From: Pseudonocardia sp.
GTDB lineage: Bacteria > Actinomycetota > Actinomycetes > Mycobacteriales > Pseudonocardiaceae
Reading direction: 5' to 3'
DNA: 5,928 nt
NCBI GenBank assembly: GCA_030453005.1
Contig: JAKDLE010000211.1
Span: forward strand, 1 to 5,928
The notes below the pieces were generated by a model. That model did no database searches. It was given only the letters and a program-made list of their open reading frames with translations, and had not been told where the DNA came from. Shown here piece after piece: positions 5,877 to 5,928 of the stretch; the first letter of the stretch is position 1; each line of letters starts with the position of its first letter. The position numbers were made by a program, and so were the translations under genes.

Positions 5877-5928
5877 GATCGGCAAACTCGCCGGGTGGAT
5901 CGGCAAACTCGCCGGGTTGATCGACAAA
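5877..5928. repeat. 21-base tandem repeat, at least 2.5 copies, cut by the window edge
   Basis: Units at 5877-5897 and 5898-5918 are identical except for the last base; a third starts at 5919 with one change (GATCGACAAA) and runs off the window. The core is GGCAAACTCGCCGGGT, preceded by GATC. Each full unit can fold a small hairpin, CGGC-AAACTC-GCCG. Because 21 is a multiple of three, translated frames give seven-residue repeats: from the GTG at 5871 on the plus strand the frame reads V-S-DRQTRRV-DRQTRRV-DRQ and is open to the edge. I judge intergenic minisatellite more likely than coding, but the N-terminus of a plus-strand gene cannot be excluded. Confidence 0.9.

Noticed and set aside
5138..5920. 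Plus-strand frame running from the glgP 3' end through the gap to the repeats
   Set aside because: Out of frame with glgP, Arg/Ala/Gly-rich, and antisense to the FmdB-like gene; no domain resemblance.
4719..5927. Long minus-strand frame of 402 codons from the right edge across glgP
   Set aside because: It is antisense to the well-supported 3' part of glgP and out of frame with the FmdB-like gene. The composition is typical of a shadow.
5877..5928. CRISPR array
   Set aside because: The 21-base units are directly adjacent with no unique spacers and no cas genes are present.

Overview
The window is very GC-rich, with GC-ending codons and GTG starts, and its proteins look actinobacterial. The GlgE and GlgP sequences, and their divergent pairing, resemble the Mycobacterium tuberculosis Rv1327c/Rv1328 pair from memory. 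A Pseudonocardiales host (Pseudonocardia-like) is my best guess, but no 16S or other marker is present to confirm it.

Layout: 1-698 (minus) is the 5' part of an amino-acid/ectoine-type ABC transporter permease that runs off the left edge. 742-2739 (minus) is glgE, the maltose-1-phosphate maltosyltransferase, which ends 43 bases before the permease starts. 2740-2924 is a divergent control region with several dyads and a likely promoter for each side. 2925-5483 (plus) is glgP, an actinobacterial alpha-glucan phosphorylase with a GTG start and no Shine-Dalgarno sequence. 5484-5611 is a short convergent gap with a hairpin and small GC-rich direct repeats. 5612-5827 (minus) is a 71-residue FmdB-type zinc-ribbon protein with a Gly/Cys tail. 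5877-5928 holds a 21-base tandem repeat that runs off the right edge.

How the genes fit together: GlgE extends alpha-1,4-glucan with maltosyl units from maltose 1-phosphate. GlgP removes glucose from glucan ends as glucose 1-phosphate, which in actinobacteria can feed back into maltose-1-phosphate synthesis. The pair is therefore the building and recycling arms of one alpha-glucan cycle, reading from a shared 185-base control region. The branching enzyme GlgB, which in mycobacteria follows glgE, is not here; an EhuC-like permease takes that position. If the permease is cotranscribed, this would link glucan/trehalose metabolism to compatible-solute or amino-acid uptake, but that is inference.

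I see no convincing new multi-gene system. The genes are conventional. The points worth a second look are regulatory and structural: a bulged dyad lying on the glgP promoter, two probable leaderless GTG starts, an octamer found only in the gaps between genes, the absence of glgB, a duplicated Cys tail in the FmdB protein, and the 21-base repeat at the right edge.
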